Below are positions 9,974 to 18,106 of a stretch of DNA of 64,000 nucleotides, piece after piece. How positions within the stretch are numbered: position 1 is the stretch's first letter; the number at the start of each line of letters is the position of its first letter. A model generated the notes under the pieces. The model made no database searches and was not told the DNA's origin. It was given only the letters and a program-made list of their open reading frames with translations. Made by a program: the position numbers and the translations under genes. Origin of the DNA: Thalassospira sp. (GTDB lineage: Bacteria > Pseudomonadota > Alphaproteobacteria > Rhodospirillales > Thalassospiraceae); contig NZ_JAUYHK010000003.1 of NCBI RefSeq assembly GCF_030690045.1, positions 62,001 through 126,000 of the forward strand. The letters are read 5' to 3'.

Positions 9974-10010
9974 TTCCGTTATAACGAACTTAATTCCGTT
10001 ATAACGGAAT
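9974..10010. promoter_or_regulatory. Tandem palindromic operators before the amino acid ABC operon
   Basis: Two copies of the core CGTTATAACG lie at 9977-9986 and 9997-10006, exactly 20 bp centre to centre, or about two helical turns. The second is embedded in an 18-bp perfect palindrome (ATTCCGTTATAACGGAAT, 9993-10010); the first is imperfect at its right arm. They sit 31-67 bp upstream of the first gene. The IclR gene at the end of this operon is the obvious candidate to bind them, because IclR proteins bind such sites cooperatively as dimers or tetramers. Confidence 0.75.
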
Positions 10011-10040
10011 AAAGTCCATCAAAACAGGCGAGGTATTGAT

Positions 10041-10895
10041 ATGTGGAGACAATTTGCAGGTCAGGCGACGAAGATCGCCACCATTATGGGCGTATTGGCA
10101 GTGTCATCGACGACCGCCATGGCGCAGGAAAAAAGCAAACTGAATGAAATTCTGGATCGCGGATATCTGATTGTCGGCACCGGAAGCACCAATGCGCCCT
10201 GGCATTTCAAGGATGCCCAGGACAATCTGGTCGGCTTTGACGTTGACATGGCGCGTCTGGTCGCCAAGGGGTTGTTTGACGACGCGGACAAGATCGAATT
10301 TGTGTTTCAATCCGGCGACGCCCGGATTCCCAACCTGACCACCGACAAGGTGGATATCACCTGCCAGTTCATGACGGTAACACCAGGAAGGGCGCAACAA
10401 GTCGAGTTCACCATCCCCTATTACCGCGAAGGGGTTGGTCTTTTGCTGCTGCAAACCGGCAAATATGCGGATTACGATGCATTGAAGGCCGCAGGCGATG
10501 ATGTAACCGTATCGGTTTTACAAAACGTCTATGCCGAAGAAATGGTTCATGCGGCCCTGCCCGAGGCTTCGGTCGATCAGTATGACAGTGTTGATCTGAT
10601 GTATCAGGCGCTCAATTCCGGGCGCGCCGATGCTGCGGCAACCGACCAGTCATCGTTAAACTGGTTCATGTTGCAAACCCCGGACCGCTACAAGGATGCC
10701 GGTTATGGCTGGAATCCGCAAAGCTATAGCTGTGGCGTCAAACCCGGCGATCAGCGCTGGCTGAATTTTGTCAATGCGGTCTTCCACGAAGCGATGACCG
10801 GGGTCGATTTTGACACTTATGCCGCATCGTTCAAAACCTGGTTCGGTGTTGAACTTTCGCCGCCGCAAATCGGCTTCCCTGTCGAATACAAGTAA
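10041..10895 (+). CDS. Amino acid ABC transporter substrate-binding protein
   Basis: This is the periplasmic receptor of a polar amino acid-type (HAAT/PAAT) importer. The 284 residues include a signal peptide ending at AMA (about residue 28). An SBP_bac_3 fold follows, with GYLIVGTGSTNAPW near residue 41, the region FDVDMARLVA near residue 69, and ITCQFMTVTPGRAQQVEFTIPY-like residues near 110-130. The arginine in TPGR is the usual alpha-carboxylate ligand. It heads a gene set of receptor, two permeases, ATPase, RidA and IclR. The substrate cannot be read from the sequence; RidA suggests a nitrogen compound whose breakdown makes reactive enamines. Confidence 0.88.
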   Translation: MWRQFAGQATKIATIMGVLAVSSTTAMAQEKSKLNEILDRGYLIVGTGSTNAPWHFKDAQDNLVGFDVDMARLVAKGLFDDADKIEFVFQSGDARIPNLTTDKVDITCQFMTVTPGRAQQVEFTIPYYREGVGLLLLQTGKYADYDALKAAGDDVTVSVLQNVYAEEMVHAALPEASVDQYDSVDLMYQALNSGRADAAATDQSSLNWFMLQTPDRYKDAGYGWNPQSYSCGVKPGDQRWLNFVNAVFHEAMTGVDFDTYAASFKTWFGVELSPPQIGFPVEYK

Positions 10896-10923
10896 ATCCA
10901 TCCCATAACCGGAGGCCGTTACC

Positions 10924-11586
10924 GTGGGATACAATCTGAATTTCAACGCCGTATGGCGAGATTTCGATCTGCTTCTTTCCGGATTGGGATTGGGACTCAT
11001 ACTGGCAGTGATATCCATCTTTATCGGATGCATCATCGGATTGGTGGCGGCCTTCGGAACCCTGTCGCACAACCGGGTCGTGCGGGGATTTTCAACCGGC
11101 TATGTCTCGGCCATTCGCAATACGCCGCTTTTGGTCCTGATCTTTTTTACCTATTTTGCCCTGCCCCAGATGGGGTTGAGAATTGGCAAGATCGAATCCT
11201 TTGTCGCCACCTTTTCCCTCTATGCCGGGGCCTATTTGACCGAAGTATTCCGGGCAGGCCTGATCAGCTTGCCAAAAGGCCTGCGCGAAGCAGGTCTTGC
11301 GATTGGTCTGACCGAATTCCAGACGAAACGATATCTGACCATTCCCGTCATGTTGCGCAATGTTCTGCCCTCGTTGGGAAACAACTTCATTTCCCTGTTC
11401 AAGGATACCTCGCTTGCGGCGGCGATTGCAGTTCCCGAACTGACCTTTTATGCCCGAAAAATCAATGTTGAAACATTCAGGGTCATCGAAACATGGATGG
11501 TCGCCAGCCTGATGTATGTCGCGGCTTGCTACATCATCGCCCACGCGCTGCGTCTTCTGGAACGCCGCATGGCAATCCCGAAATAG
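10924..11586 (+). CDS. Amino acid ABC transporter permease (first)
   Basis: This is a 220-residue inner-membrane permease of the HisM/GlnP type with about five membrane segments. The characteristic entry motif AIRNTPLLVLIFF is near residue 61, and the EAA loop (LREAGLAIGLTEFQTKRYL) is near residue 120. It starts with GTG at 10924, nine bases after a perfect GGAGG (10911-10915). It pairs with the second permease to form the channel. It lies 28 bp after the receptor gene and 12 bp before the second permease gene. Confidence 0.9.
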   Translation: MGYNLNFNAVWRDFDLLLSGLGLGLILAVISIFIGCIIGLVAAFGTLSHNRVVRGFSTGYVSAIRNTPLLVLIFFTYFALPQMGLRIGKIESFVATFSLYAGAYLTEVFRAGLISLPKGLREAGLAIGLTEFQTKRYLTIPVMLRNVLPSLGNNFISLFKDTSLAAAIAVPELTFYARKINVETFRVIETWMVASLMYVAACYIIAHALRLLERRMAIPK

Positions 11587-11598
11587 AGGAACCCGAAC

Positions 11599-12264
11599 AT
11601 GGAATTTCAACAATTCATTGCCGATGCGTGGGCGGCACGCATATCGATTATGAACGGGATCGGCCATACAATCGTCATCTCGGTTCTTGCGGTTGTTTTC
11701 GGGACAATTCTGGGCATTGTTGTCGGTCTGATCCTTACTTACGGGCACTGGACCGCGCGCTTTATCATCAGAATCTATACCGATATCTTGCGGGGAACGC
11801 CGGTTTTTGTCCTGATCCTCGCCAGTTTCTACATTCTGGGGGTGATCGGCATACATCTTAGCGCCTTTCAGGCCGGTATTTTTGCCCTGACCCTCTTTTG
11901 CAGTTCGCATGTCGGTGAAATCGTCCGCGGAGCCCTGCAAGCCATCCCCAAAGGCCAGATCGAAGCCGGAAAAGCCATAGGACTGACATTTTCCCAGATT
12001 TTTGCCTATGTCCTGCTGCCACAGGCCCTGCGTCAAATGCTGCCGACCTGGGTCAATACCGCAACCGAAATCGTCAAGGCCTCAACGCTTTTGTCCATCA
12101 TCGGTGTCGTTGAACTGCTGCTGTCGGTTCAGCAAATCATTTCCCGAAATTTCCTCAGTCTTGAATTCTACTTTTTTGCCGGTTTCGTCTATTTCCTGAT
12201 CAATTTCCTGATCGAAAAACTGGGCCGCGCCATCGAAAAAAAGGTTGCAATTCCGTCAGTATAA
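11599..12264 (+). CDS. Amino acid ABC transporter permease (second)
   Basis: This is a 221-residue HisM-family permease with the same layout as its neighbour, including [14 protein letters not shown] near residue 65 and an EAA loop ([19 protein letters not shown]) near residue 118. Two different permeases and a soluble receptor indicate a heteromeric importer. An AGAGGA lies just upstream of the ATG. The last codons lie 22 bp before the ATPase gene. Confidence 0.9.
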   Translation: MEFQQFIADAWAARISIMNGIGHTIVISVLAVVFGTILGIVVGLILTYGHWTARFIIRIYTDILRGTPVFVLILASFYILGVIGIHLSAFQAGIFALTLFCSSHVGEIVRGALQAIPKGQIEAGKAIGLTFSQIFAYVLLPQALRQMLPTWVNTATEIVKASTLLSIIGVVELLLSVQQIISRNFLSLEFYFFAGFVYFLINFLIEKLGRAIEKKVAIPSV

Positions 12265-12286
12265 GAACGGTCAGGAGAATGACAAA

Positions 12287-13048
12287 ATGAGCCTTCTGCA
12301 AATCGAAAATCTTCATAAAAACTTTGGCGACCTTGAAATCCTGAAGGGCATCGACATGACGATGAATGCCGGTGATGTCGTCAGCATCATCGGGGCAAGC
12401 GGTTCTGGAAAAACCACATTGCTGCGCTGTGTCAATCTGCTTGAAGAATTCAGTGATGGCCGCATTCTTATTGACGGCGAAACAATCGGTTATCATGAAC
12501 AATCGGGCAAACGCACCCGTCGGGGCGAAAAAGAAATAGCCCGCCAACGTGCCATGACCGGCATGGCGTTTCAGCAATTCAACCTTTTTCCGCATATGTC
12601 GGCACTCAAAAACGTGACTTTGGGCCTGATCAAGGTCAAGGGACTTGAAAAGGACGCCGCCGTCAGCATCGCCGAAAAATGGCTGGACCGCGTCGGCATG
12701 TTGAACCGTCGCGACCATTTCCCCGGTCAGTTATCCGGGGGGCAACAGCAACGTGTCGCGATTGCACGGGCCATCGCCATGAACCCGAAACTGATGCTTT
12801 TTGATGAGGTGACATCGGCGCTGGACCCTGAACTGGTCAATGAAGTCCTGAATGTCATTACCGACCTTGCCAGGGACGGCATGACCATGCTGCTGGTCAC
12901 GCATGAAATGCGCTTTGCCTATGAGGTCTCGAACCGGATCATCTTTATGGGCGGCGGCAACATCATCGAGCAAGGCCCGCCCAAGGATGTGTTCCACAAT
13001 CCGAAATCGCCACAGCTTGCCGATTTCCTGAAAAATTCGAAATTCTGA
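12287..13048 (+). CDS. Amino acid ABC transporter ATP-binding protein
   Basis: This 253-residue protein is the HisP/GlnQ-type ATPase of the importer. It has Walker [12 protein letters not shown] near residue 36, the Q-loop [13 protein letters not shown] near residue 90, the signature [16 protein letters not shown] near residue 148, Walker [15 protein letters not shown] near residue 171 and the switch histidine in LLVTHEM. The frame opens at 12245, but the ATG at 12287 follows AGGAGAATGACAAA and begins at the conserved MSLLQIENL, so it is chosen. Confidence 0.93.
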   Translation: MSLLQIENLHKNFGDLEILKGIDMTMNAGDVVSIIGASGSGKTTLLRCVNLLEEFSDGRILIDGETIGYHEQSGKRTRRGEKEIARQRAMTGMAFQQFNLFPHMSALKNVTLGLIKVKGLEKDAAVSIAEKWLDRVGMLNRRDHFPGQLSGGQQQRVAIARAIAMNPKLMLFDEVTSALDPELVNEVLNVITDLARDGMTMLLVTHEMRFAYEVSNRIIFMGGGNIIEQGPPKDVFHNPKSPQLADFLKNSKF

Positions 13049-13071
13049 TCCAAAATCCGCAGGAGGAAAAG

Positions 13072-13455
13072 ATGTCCATAACGCGCTACGGAAGTGGTGA
13101 ACGCGGGGCTGGCGGACAGCCATTGCCCTTTGCCCGTGCAACAGAAGCAAATGGCTGGTTATATGTTTCGGGGCAGGTCGCCATGGAAAACGGCGAAATC
13201 ATTGATGGTGGCATCATTGCGCAAAGCCACAAGGCCATCCAGAACATGCTCGCCATTCTTGACGAGGCCGGTTATGACCGGTCCAATATTATGCGGATCG
13301 GTGTATGGCTGGATGACCCACGCGATTTTTGGAGCTTCAACAAGGTTTTTGCCGAATATTTCACAGACCATCCACCTGCGCGGGCATGTGTCCAGTCCAG
13401 CATGATGGTGGATTGCAAAGTCGAGGTTGACTGCGTAGCTTACAAAGTCCGATAA
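13072..13455 (+). CDS. RidA family protein
   Basis: RidA-family proteins are small trimeric deaminases that hydrolyse reactive enamines and imines such as 2-aminoacrylate. The 127 residues match the family, with the N-terminal YVSGQVAMENGEII region near residue 34 and QNMLAILDEAGYDRSNIMRIGVWL-type sequence in the middle. The C-terminal PARACVQS keeps the arginine (near residue 104) that binds substrate carboxylate in active members. A GGAGGAAA precedes the ATG. Its place in an importer operon suggests that it protects the catabolic step for the imported nitrogen compound. Confidence 0.88.
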   Translation: MSITRYGSGERGAGGQPLPFARATEANGWLYVSGQVAMENGEIIDGGIIAQSHKAIQNMLAILDEAGYDRSNIMRIGVWLDDPRDFWSFNKVFAEYFTDHPPARACVQSSMMVDCKVEVDCVAYKVR

Positions 13456-13523
13456 AATGGCGAATAATGATCGAACAGGAAAATGTTCGATCCGGCACGA
13501 ATACCCGGAAAGCGAGCAAAACC

Positions 13524-14300
13524 ATGACGACCAAAAGGGCCCGCGGGCTGGACAGGGCATTTGACATCCTTGATTGTCTGATGACGAAAAAAGGCCCGAT
13601 GCGCCCCAACGAGATCGCAACCGCAATTGATGCGCCCAAATCCTCGATTTACGAGATCGTCAATCTGCTGCTTGAAAGCAATGTGCTGGAACGGAGCGGA
13701 GCCGAAGGTCAGGTCTTTCTGGGGCGCAGACTGTATTTCTGGGGACGCGGTTATCTGAACCATTTCGATCTGGCCCGCGAAGGCCGGGAGCATTTGCAAT
13801 ATCTGGCCGAAAAAACACGGGAGACCGCGCAGCTTTGTATGCTGGAAGGTCAAAAATACACCGTCATCATGATGAATGAAGGTTCCCGGCATTTTCGCAT
13901 CAGCGCCGATGTCGGCGAAATTGTGCCCATTCCGTGGACCGCATCCGGCCGGTTGCTTGTCGGCCACCTGAGCGATCAGGAAATCCTGGATTTCATTCCT
14001 GCGGAGGATTTCATCCTGCCATCCGGAAGCAAACTGCCGCCGGAAGAATTCATTGCGCAGGTCCGCAAAGCCACCCGCGAGAATTTTTTCGCCTTTGACA
14101 GTATCGCCGATAATTACACACATTGCTTTGCCGCCCCGGTTTATGACGATCAGAAACAGTGCATTGCGACACTGTGCCTGATTACACCGCGTGTTGATGG
14201 CATTCAGCATTTCGATCTTTACAAACATGAACTGACAACACGCGCCGAATTGCTGACCCGGCAACTTGGCGGCCATACGGCAAACGCCACGGCAGTATGA
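13524..14300 (+). CDS. IclR family transcriptional regulator
   Basis: This 258-residue regulator has the IclR layout: an N-terminal winged HTH (RAFDILDCLMTKKGPMRPNEIA with SSIYEIVNLL) at about residues 10-65, then the GAF-like effector domain. It is the last gene of the amino acid transporter operon, so it probably controls that operon through the tandem palindromes at 9974-10010. The frame opens at 13467 without a ribosome binding site. The ATG at 13524 follows GGAAAG (13507-13512) and gives a normal N-terminus, so it is preferred, with some doubt. Confidence 0.88.
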   Translation: MTTKRARGLDRAFDILDCLMTKKGPMRPNEIATAIDAPKSSIYEIVNLLLESNVLERSGAEGQVFLGRRLYFWGRGYLNHFDLAREGREHLQYLAEKTRETAQLCMLEGQKYTVIMMNEGSRHFRISADVGEIVPIPWTASGRLLVGHLSDQEILDFIPAEDFILPSGSKLPPEEFIAQVRKATRENFFAFDSIADNYTHCFAAPVYDDQKQCIATLCLITPRVDGIQHFDLYKHELTTRAELLTRQLGGHTANATAV

Positions 14301-14399
14301 CGGCCCCCGGCACGGCGTAACTTTATCGTGAAAAGGCTGGACAGACCGGATGGATAGCCCATTTTACCGGCAACGACCTTCGCCACAAAAGGGCCCCTC

Positions 14400-14843
14400 A
14401 TGACCGCATACAGGAAAAATCCCGAAGCACTGGCCGACCTTTCACCCGAACAATATCGGGTTACCCAGAAAAACGGCACCGAACCGGCGTTTCAAAATGC
14501 CTTTTGGGATCACAAGGAAGACGGGCTGTATGTCGATATCGTTTCGGGCGAGCCTTTGTTTACGTCATCCGACAAATTCGATAGCGGCTGCGGCTGGCCC
14601 AGTTTTACCAAACCGGTCGAACCCGATCATATCATCGCGCGCACCGACACCACGCATGGCATGCGCCGGGTCGAAGTCCGGTCCAAACATGGCGAAAGCC
14701 ATCTGGGCCATGTTTTTCCCGATGGCCCGCCCGAAACCGGCGGCCTGCGATATTGCATCAATTCCGCCAGCCTGCGCTTTATCCCGGTCGATGATCTGGA
14801 AGCCGAAGGATATGGCGACTACAAACACCTGTTTGCCGGTTAA
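14400..14843 (+). CDS. msrB: Peptide-methionine (R)-S-oxide reductase MsrB
   Basis: MsrB reduces the R form of methionine sulfoxide in proteins. The 147 residues cover the SelR domain, with [10 protein letters not shown] near residue 60, [11 protein letters not shown] near residue 101 and the catalytic cysteine in RYCINSASL near residue 119. The two CxxC pairs that hold zinc in many MsrBs are missing (the equivalent places read EPLFTSS and SKHGESH), so this is the zinc-free class, with GCGW offering a possible resolving cysteine. The stop codon overlaps that of the convergent HAD gene by four bases. Confidence 0.93.
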   Translation: MTAYRKNPEALADLSPEQYRVTQKNGTEPAFQNAFWDHKEDGLYVDIVSGEPLFTSSDKFDSGCGWPSFTKPVEPDHIIARTDTTHGMRRVEVRSKHGESHLGHVFPDGPPETGGLRYCINSASLRFIPVDDLEAEGYGDYKHLFAG

Positions 14844-15298
14844 AAATCCCCGGGCGCGCATTGCAAACAGGTCAGGCCCATGGCCCGCCATTTATCCACC
14901 ACCCGTTGCCGGTCGTCGACCACCAGCCACGGGTTAAATCCATCCTGCCGGATTTGCGCCAGAAGGTCTTCCTTGACCTGTTCATCCGTGCGGTGATCGG
15001 CGTTTGCCGGGCGCAAATACATGCCGTCAAACGGGATATCATGGGCACGCAGCCATGATTCGGACCGGTGTTGCCACCCGGCAGGCCGCCCCGAACAAAT
15101 CACAATCGCCTGCCCCGATTGATGCAAAACCCGCAACAGCCGTTCGATATTGGCAATCGGTGCGGCATGGTCCATCGCATCAAAAAATGCATCCCAGTGT
15201 TTTTCCACCCCATGCACCAGATGCCCCAACGCATCGGCATCAAAATGGGCAAGGGTGCCGTCCATGTCAAACACCACCGCATCGCGCAGAACCGTCAT
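14840..15298 (-). CDS. HAD-type phosphatase, PseT 3'-phosphatase-like
   Basis: This 152-residue protein looks like the HAD phosphatase domain found in T4 polynucleotide kinase and related stand-alone proteins. The nucleophile motif DMDGTLAHF lies at residues 11-19, the second motif ICSGRP near residue 67, and the conserved [13 protein letters not shown] acidic motif near residue 125. The substrate is not known. It overlaps the 3' end of the histidine phosphatase gene by 4 bp on the same strand, so the two are likely co-transcribed with the upstream metallo-hydrolase and ABC transporter genes. Confidence 0.75.
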   Translation of the reverse strand: MTVLRDAVVFDMDGTLAHFDADALGHLVHGVEKHWDAFFDAMDHAAPIANIERLLRVLHQSGQAIVICSGRPAGWQHRSESWLRAHDIPFDGMYLRPANADHRTDEQVKEDLLAQIRQDGFNPWLVVDDRQRVVDKWRAMGLTCLQCAPGDF

Positions 15299-15897
15299 CG
15301 GGAAATTTCCTTTATCAGATCATCGGTCAGAATATCATGGCGCCAGCCCCGGTTTTCCGGGCGAAACAGGATCGGGGTGGCATTGGCGGTTTGCGGGCCA
15401 TCCCCATTGAACCCGGCCAGATGCAGGATGCAGCGAATAACACCGGAATGGGCGACAATCACCGGCACATGATCGGTGATTTCCCGTTGCACCACCGTCA
15501 TCGCGTCAAACACCCGCACACACATCGCCTCAAATGCCTCGCCCGCAGGCGGGGTTTCATAACGCGGGCAAATATCGGCCATCGGACGGCCTTCCAGTTC
15601 GCCCCAATGGCGTTCGCGCAACCCATCGACAATTACCGGATCATAACCGGGCAAGGCCAGTTGGGCGGTTTGCCGCGCCCGGTGTTGCGGACTGACGAAA
15701 ACTGCCTGCCATCTGCCTTGCGCCATGAGGGCGGCGATGGACCGCGCCTGTGCCATCCCGGTATCGTTCAGGGGCGGTTCATGCGACCCGGCAATGATGC
15801 CCAGCCGGTTGGCCTCTGTTTCGCCGTGACGAATGAAAACAAACGGAACGGCGGCAGGCAGATGCCGCGGAATTGAGGCCAGGTCTGGCGCATTCAT
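15295..15897 (-). CDS. Histidine phosphatase family protein
   Basis: This 200-residue protein belongs to the phosphoglycerate-mutase-like histidine phosphatases. The RHG motif with the phospho-histidine is IRHGETEANR near residue 22. The second conserved region is SPQHRARQTAQ near residue 69, and the C-terminal histidine is in VIVAHSGVIR near residue 144. The frame can open from a TTG at 15912, but the ATG at 15897 has GAGGATAG just upstream. It follows the MBL hydrolase gene by 11 bp and overlaps the HAD gene by 4 bp. The substrate is unknown; the context suggests a small phosphate ester. Confidence 0.82.
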   Translation of the reverse strand: MNAPDLASIPRHLPAAVPFVFIRHGETEANRLGIIAGSHEPPLNDTGMAQARSIAALMAQGRWQAVFVSPQHRARQTAQLALPGYDPVIVDGLRERHWGELEGRPMADICPRYETPPAGEAFEAMCVRVFDAMTVVQREITDHVPVIVAHSGVIRCILHLAGFNGDGPQTANATPILFRPENRGWRHDILTDDLIKEISR

Positions 15898-15908
15898 AGT
15901 CGCTATCC

Positions 15909-16997
15909 TCAAACATAAAACCGGTCGGCAAGCTGCAACCGGCCTTCAAATCCATCTACCAGCCCGAAATCCTCGGGCCGGTTATAAAACAGGGGCACGA
16001 TCTGCATCGCATGACAGGAATTGGCGACCGAGACAACATCATCAAGTAACGGATGCACATTCCAGCGCCGGAAATGCGCCTTGCCATCGGCGACCATTGC
16101 CCGCGCCGGGGCCGCCATATAGCCGGTGAAAATCACATGGGCATCGCGGCCCAGCCGCCCGTCATTTTCCCACCGGGCAATCAAATCGCCCGCCATGCCG
16201 CGTGTGCCGCACGGGGCATGGCACAACAGGATCCGCGCATCGGGGTTGAAATCACGCGCCTTGTCACTGACATCGCGCAGGATATTGATCGCATCGGGCT
16301 TGATATAATCGCGGCCTTCCTCGCTTAGCATCCGGCGGACCCAGCCATAACAGCGTGCATCCATTGACCAGTCGGCAATGCCGTTTTGTTCAAACAACAG
16401 GGCCATTTCACTGGCCCGACCACTGGGCGGCACCGGAAACAGGATTTGCCCGTCAAGCCGTGCGACCGTATCGATCACCGCATCCATCCGCACCTGTTGC
16501 CGGGTCCGTTCAAGACCATAGGACGCATCGAGCAACACGGTGGCGGCATCGGGCGGCGTTTCAAACAGGAAACAGTCGGATTCCGTACAAAAATCGCCGC
16601 TGTAAAACACGCCGCCGCCCAGACTGAAATGCAACCACACCCCGCCATAGGAATGGCCGGTGCGCCCGGTGGTGACGGTTACACCATCCACCTGGATTTC
16701 ACCGCTGGGCGGCAGGACATTGACATCCGCGCCGGGCGGCAGGGCGCGGGCCGTTGCCGCCGTGCAATAAATCGGCAGGCCCGCCGCAATCGCATGATGG
16801 GCCGCCCCAATATGATCGACATGATCATGGGTGATGAAAACAGCGTTAACTTTGGTCAGCCATGCCGGATCAAAGATCGCATCGTCTTCCGGCCCTTCGC
16901 CGCAATCGAGCAACCAGCGACGATTGAAAAAATCCAGTCGCAAACAGGCCGGGCCTTTTTCACCCAACCCTGAAAGAATACGAATTCCTGCCGACAT
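15909..16997 (-). CDS. MBL fold metallo-hydrolase
   Basis: This 362-residue protein has a metallo-beta-lactamase fold with the zinc motif THDHVDHIGAAHH near residues 56-68, a further metal ligand aspartate in FYSGDF near residue 130, and a long C-terminal half resembling beta-CASP-type nucleases or phosphodiesterases. The start ATG overlaps the ATPase stop as TGATG. Being locked between an ABC transporter and two phosphatases suggests that it acts on an imported phosphate ester or diester rather than on RNA. That is inference; RNA hydrolase activity is not excluded. Confidence 0.7.
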   Translation of the reverse strand: MSAGIRILSGLGEKGPACLRLDFFNRRWLLDCGEGPEDDAIFDPAWLTKVNAVFITHDHVDHIGAAHHAIAAGLPIYCTAATARALPPGADVNVLPPSGEIQVDGVTVTTGRTGHSYGGVWLHFSLGGGVFYSGDFCTESDCFLFETPPDAATVLLDASYGLERTRQQVRMDAVIDTVARLDGQILFPVPPSGRASEMALLFEQNGIADWSMDARCYGWVRRMLSEEGRDYIKPDAINILRDVSDKARDFNPDARILLCHAPCGTRGMAGDLIARWENDGRLGRDAHVIFTGYMAAPARAMVADGKAHFRRWNVHPLLDDVVSVANSCHAMQIVPLFYNRPEDFGLVDGFEGRLQLADRFYV

Positions 16998-18106
16998 CAG
17001 GCTGCCTCTGTCCGTTCAAAAACCCATCCATCGGACACAGCCAGACGCAATGCCTCGCCAATCCGGGCGCGTTGTCCGGCGTAAACCGGGATAATATGAT
17101 CCACACCAATCCGCACCAGCAAGCGGAATCGCCCGCCCAGATACACACAATCATCAACCACCCCGGCCAGACTGCCACCGTCATCCACCCGGACATCCTC
17201 GGGCCGCAGACACAGGCCCAGATCGCCGATCCGTTCATCCGGATGGTTCAGATTGGCCGTGGCTCGTGACAATGTCCGGGCACAAATTCGCGCCTGTACC
17301 CCGGTATCGTCATCGCCGATCCGCACCAGACACCGACCACCATCACCCGGTGCAACCCCGGCCACCGGCAATACCGCCCCCGCCCCGACAAACCCCGCCA
17401 CCATATGATCCACCGGTTCGCGATACAGGGTTTCGGGCGATGCCATCTGACGGATGCGGCCCTTGTCCATCACCGCGATGCGGTCGGCCATCGCCATTGC
17501 CTCGGACTGGTCATGGGTCACATAAATCATCGTCGCCCCGGTGCGGCGGTGAAATTCCAGAAAGGCCTGTTGCATGGTTTCGCGCAGATGCACATCCAGA
17601 TTGGCCAGCGGTTCATCCAGCAACACCGCCCGCGGTTCCATCACCAGACACCGCGCCAGTGCCACACGTTGACGTTGCCCGCCGCTCAGTTCCGCAGGGC
17701 TGCGATCGGCATAAGCCTCCAGCGACACAATCGACAAAGCCTCGCGGATGCGCCGGTCCCGTTCCGCCCGTGGCAACCGCCGGACTTCAAGCGGATAACC
17801 GACATTGCGCGCCACCGACATATGCGGCCACAGGGCATAGGATTGAAACACAATGCCCAGATTACGGTCTTCGGGCGCGATCATAATGCCGCGTGCCGGA
17901 TCGGCCACCGCATGACCATCCAGCATGATCGCCCCGCTATCGGGGGTTTCAAACCCGGCCAAAAGCCGCAACAACGTGGTCTTGCCACAGCCCGACGGCC
18001 CCAGCAATGCCACAAATTCACCGTTTCCGATGGTCAGCGACACATCATCAAGTGCCCGGTAATCGCCAAATTTTTTGGTGATTCCGGTCAGGTTTATGTC
18101 TGCCAT
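16997..18106 (-). CDS. ABC transporter ATP-binding protein (Fbp/PotA/AfuC type)
   Basis: This 369-residue ATPase has a Walker A GPSGCGKTTLLRLLAG near residue 36, signature LSGGQRQRVALARCL near residue 139, Walker B AVLLDEPLANLD and switch VTHDQSEA, followed by a C-terminal TOBE-like regulatory domain of about 130 residues. It belongs to the family serving iron, polyamine, phosphonate and sugar-phosphate importers. Its start lies 13 bp inside the end of the permease gene. See the neighbouring permease and binding protein for substrate arguments. Confidence 0.9.
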   Translation of the reverse strand: MADINLTGITKKFGDYRALDDVSLTIGNGEFVALLGPSGCGKTTLLRLLAGFETPDSGAIMLDGHAVADPARGIMIAPEDRNLGIVFQSYALWPHMSVARNVGYPLEVRRLPRAERDRRIREALSIVSLEAYADRSPAELSGGQRQRVALARCLVMEPRAVLLDEPLANLDVHLRETMQQAFLEFHRRTGATMIYVTHDQSEAMAMADRIAVMDKGRIRQMASPETLYREPVDHMVAGFVGAGAVLPVAGVAPGDGGRCLVRIGDDDTGVQARICARTLSRATANLNHPDERIGDLGLCLRPEDVRVDDGGSLAGVVDDCVYLGGRFRLLVRIGVDHIIPVYAGQRARIGEALRLAVSDGWVFERTEAA

